This document shows, one piece after another, positions 3,736 to 5,761 of a stretch of 5,761 nt of DNA. The stretch lies in assembly GCA_015490255.1 (NCBI GenBank), contig WFYF01000163.1, forward strand, positions 1 through 5,761, read 5' to 3'. The notes beneath the pieces were generated by a model, which was not told where the DNA came from, searched no databases, and worked only from the letters and a program-made list of their open reading frames with translations. Position 1 is the first letter of the stretch; each line of letters opens with the position of its first letter. The translations under genes and the position numbers were made by a program. Source of the stretch: Caldifarciminota bacterium. GTDB taxonomy: Bacteria > Hydrothermota > Hydrothermia > S141-80.

Positions 3736-5761
3736 TCAGAGACAGCCCAGCCGGGCGAGACGCTCCCGATACAGGACCCGGCCTGTGCGGGCATAAAGCC
3801 TCCGGAGGATGGCGCAGGCCTCCTCCCGGCACTGGCTTTCCCCGGAAACCAGCCACCGGAGGGAAAGGAGCCAGGACCGATCACCAGGGGAGCGGCAGAA
3901 CCGTTCAAGCTCACGGAGATCCTCGTCTTTCCCACCGCCGGAGAGTCGCCACCGGGCTTCAACCGCCAGCGCCCGACCGGAAAACTGCAATCGGGGAAAC
4001 CGGAGGGCATCTCCCACTCGCTGAATTTCTTTCGCCACGCGCAGAAGATCCAGCCACCGCCCTTCCTGACGGAGAAGTTCTGCCCTGACCATCAGAGCTT
4101 CGCCCCGGGCGTAGAGGATCTGCCCCCGACGACCATACCGGAGGGCCTGGCGAACGTGCATCCGGGCACGCCGGAGGTCTCCGGCTCTCCGGAAGATTTC
4201 CGCCATCACGCCGTGGACCATGGCCAGTCCTTTGGGATAGCCGAGGAGGGCATAGATTTTTCGTGCCCGCCATGCGTGTTGCAGCGCCGCCTGAAGATGT
4301 CCCTTTTCCAGGAAGGCCATGCTCAGGTTGTGGTTTGCACTGGCAAGGCCCCGCGGGTGATGCAGTGTCTGGAAGTGCCTTCGGGCACGATTCAGGGTGA
4401 CAATGGCCTCATCATACCGTTCCTGAAAGAGCAAATTCCCTCCGAGATTCAGCCACCCGGAAGCCTCCCGGAGACGGTTTCCGGTTTCAGAAGCATACCG
4501 GACGTATTCGCGGTAATACGTTTCGGCCTCCTGATGCTGCCCCAGCTCGTCCAGAACGTTGGCGATGTTGTTGAGCCCCCGGACCACCAGATCTTCTCTG
4601 CCGGCCCGGGCAGCGTATTCCCGGGCCCTGTGGAAAGCCCTGAGCGCCTCTTCCGGTCTTCCCAGATACCAGAACGCCGTTCCCATGATGTTTTCCACAC
4701 CGGCCAGGCCCTCAAAGTCCTTCACACCGGCGGCTACCTGACGGGCCTCCTCCAGGACCCGGACCGCCTCTCCGAAGTCACTCCGGAGAGTGAGAAGAAA
4801 CGCTTTTTCCTTGAGAACCGAAGCCACCCGTGGATGATCCCCGAGCCTGCGTGCCAGGGCTTCGGCAGAACGCAGTCTTTCCGCCGCCTGATCCCACTTC
4901 CCCATCCTGACAAACAGCCGGGCCTTTTCCAGATAAATGTCCACCCGTTCTTCCGGCAGGACTTCCAGCATCTCCAGAGCCTCAAAGAGCTCCATCATCA
5001 GGTGGGGATCACCACCGGAGCGAACCTGCTCCAGGGCTTCCCGGAGGTGCGCCTGGACGTCGGAGGCCTTTCCCTCTCCAAGGCGCCAGGCCCGGAACCT
5101 GTGGAGGGCCGCCGGAACAAGATCTCCCGACGTTTCCATGGCCCGGGCCAGGGCAAGGTGCCGCCGGGCCCGGGAACGAGAGGTTTGCATCCGATACAGC
5201 ACATCCCGGAACACGGCGTGGGCAAACATCCCCCACGAAGAGGCATACCGCACAAACCCGCCCGCTTCTCCCAGCACACCACGGACGTCCACCTTCAGGG
5301 CCCGTTCAAGCCATGCCAGTTTCCAGCGGTTTCCTGCGACCGCCGCAAGAAGCAGCATTTCCTGCACCAGAGGATCCAGGCGGTCAAACCGTGCCAGGAT
5401 CACTTCCCGAACCCGGAAGGGGATCTCCCGAAGGTCTTCTTTGAGGGTCCAGACTCCCCGAAGGCGTTTCAGGGCTCCCCGGCTCTGCAGAAAGAACAGG
5501 AGCTGTTCCAGAAGAAGGGGGTTTCCACCGGACTGTTCCCGGAGGTAAGAGAGCAGCCGGGGGTCCGGAACCCCCTGGAGGCTGAAGGAGACAAACCGCC
5601 GAAGTTCCGGATCGCGAAACGGCTTCAGAGGGATATGGACCATCCGGGGCGCCAGGCCGGATTCCATCATCCGGGGGGAGGAAGCCCACACCACCAGGGG
5701 AAGGTCCTGCTGGTGCAGAAGCATACGGAGAACGTTCCGGCTTGCCTGATCCAGCCAGGGA
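3736..5761 (-). CDS. Large ATPase (STAND/AAA_16-like) - TPR protein, N-terminus outside the window
   Basis: The last 674 codons of a larger protein; the frame is open at the right edge, so the ATG at 5724 is internal. The first visible residues, PWLDQASRNVLRMLL, followed by LPLVVWASSP, match the Walker B helix and sensor-1 strand of AAA_16/STAND ATPases (Asp at 5749-5751). Then come the SGGNP motif of this family (5518-5532), a winged-helix-like part (EIPFRVREVILARFDRLDP), and the typical FAHAVFRDVLY segment (5194-5226). Eight TPR-like repeats of exactly 40 residues follow (about 3985-4944), then a degenerate helical tail rich in Arg. No LuxR-type helix-turn-helix is present at the C-terminus, unlike MalT-type regulators. 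Proteins with this middle and end usually carry an N-terminal Ser/Thr kinase, nucleotide cyclase or SARP-type DNA-binding domain; which one applies is not visible. Walker A is also outside. A cytoplasmic signalling role is inferred, its target unknown. Confidence 0.88.
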   Translation of the reverse strand, partial: PWLDQASRNVLRMLLHQQDLPLVVWASSPRMMESGLAPRMVHIPLKPFRDPELRRFVSFSLQGVPDPRLLSYLREQSGGNPLLLEQLLFFLQSRGALKRLRGVWTLKEDLREIPFRVREVILARFDRLDPLVQEMLLLAAVAGNRWKLAWLERALKVDVRGVLGEAGGFVRYASSWGMFAHAVFRDVLYRMQTSRSRARRHLALARAMETSGDLVPAALHRFRAWRLGEGKASDVQAHLREALEQVRSGGDPHLMMELFEALEMLEVLPEERVDIYLEKARLFVRMGKWDQAAERLRSAEALARRLGDHPRVASVLKEKAFLLTLRSDFGEAVRVLEEARQVAAGVKDFEGLAGVENIMGTAFWYLGRPEEALRAFHRAREYAARAGREDLVVRGLNNIANVLDELGQHQEAETYYREYVRYASETGNRLREASGWLNLGGNLLFQERYDEAIVTLNRARRHFQTLHHPRGLASANHNLSMAFLEKGHLQAALQHAWRARKIYALLGYPKGLAMVHGVMAEIFRRAGDLRRARMHVRQALRYGRRGQILYARGEALMVRAELLRQEGRWLDLLRVAKEIQRVGDALRFPRLQFSGRALAVEARWRLSGGGKDEDLRELERFCRSPGDRSWLLSLRWLVSGESQCREEACAILRRLYARTGRVLYRERLARLGCL
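3985..4944 (-). other. Array of eight 40-residue TPR-like repeats within the ATPase-TPR protein
   Basis: The alanine or equivalent residue ending the G-x-[WYF]-x-[EQ]-A turn recurs every 40 residues without a single insertion or deletion: GKWDQA, SDFGEA, GRPEEA, GQHQEA, ERYDEA, GHLQAA, GDLRRA and GRWLDL. Each unit has two helices plus a longer linker than the classical 34-residue TPR, as in the TPR_12-type repeats of signalling ATPases. The DNA of the units is not visibly repetitive, so the array is old or has diverged. It probably forms a superhelical scaffold for binding a partner protein or peptide. Confidence 0.75.

Noticed and set aside
3537..4088. A 183-codon plus-strand frame spanning the lipoprotein end and the large gene
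   Set aside because: It crosses two well-supported genes in other frames, and its composition (Pro, Gly, Arg) is that of GC-rich noise.
5722..5724. ATG at 5724 as the true start of the large gene
   Set aside because: The frame stays open to the window edge and the residues before it (PWLDQASRNVLR) are a recognisable Walker B region, so the gene begins outside the window.

Overview
The window reads as chromosomal DNA of a GC-rich (by eye about 60 %) respiring bacterium. The protein set (complex I with separate NuoC and NuoD, an ADP-forming acyl-CoA synthetase beta subunit, a lipobox lipoprotein, a large ATPase/TPR protein) fits a Gram-negative, diderm lineage outside the enteric group. I cannot name the genus. 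No tRNA, rRNA, CRISPR array, insertion sequence or clear sign of recent transfer was seen.

Left part (1-3055, all minus strand): a tightly packed unit read right to left, sucC - nuoA - nuoB - nuoC - nuoD. The last gene runs off the left edge. The four nuo genes overlap one another (13, 14 and 4 bases), as expected for translationally coupled subunits of proton-pumping NADH:quinone oxidoreductase. NuoA is the membrane link; NuoB carries the terminal N2 cluster; NuoC and NuoD form the hydrophilic quinone-side module with it. sucC lies only 55 bases upstream of nuoA. Its usual partner sucD is not next to it, which is the most unusual point of gene order here. A perfect TATAAT box sits upstream of sucC and probably drives the whole unit.

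Middle (3056-3312): a 257-base divergent intergenic region. It holds the sucC promoter, whose -10 box is symmetric and could work both ways, and a candidate ECF-sigma-type promoter in front of the plus-strand gene.

Right part (3313-5761): a small TPR lipoprotein gene (plus strand) meets, stop codon against stop codon with no base between, a large minus-strand gene that runs off the right edge. The large gene encodes the end of a STAND/AAA-type ATPase module followed by eight TPR-like repeats with an exact 40-residue period. It has no C-terminal DNA-binding domain, so its output domain, if any, must lie beyond the window. Apart from being TPR proteins, these two genes have no visible functional link to the respiratory operon. 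I found no convincing evidence for a wholly new system; the points worth checking are gene order, promoter architecture and the ATPase/TPR protein.
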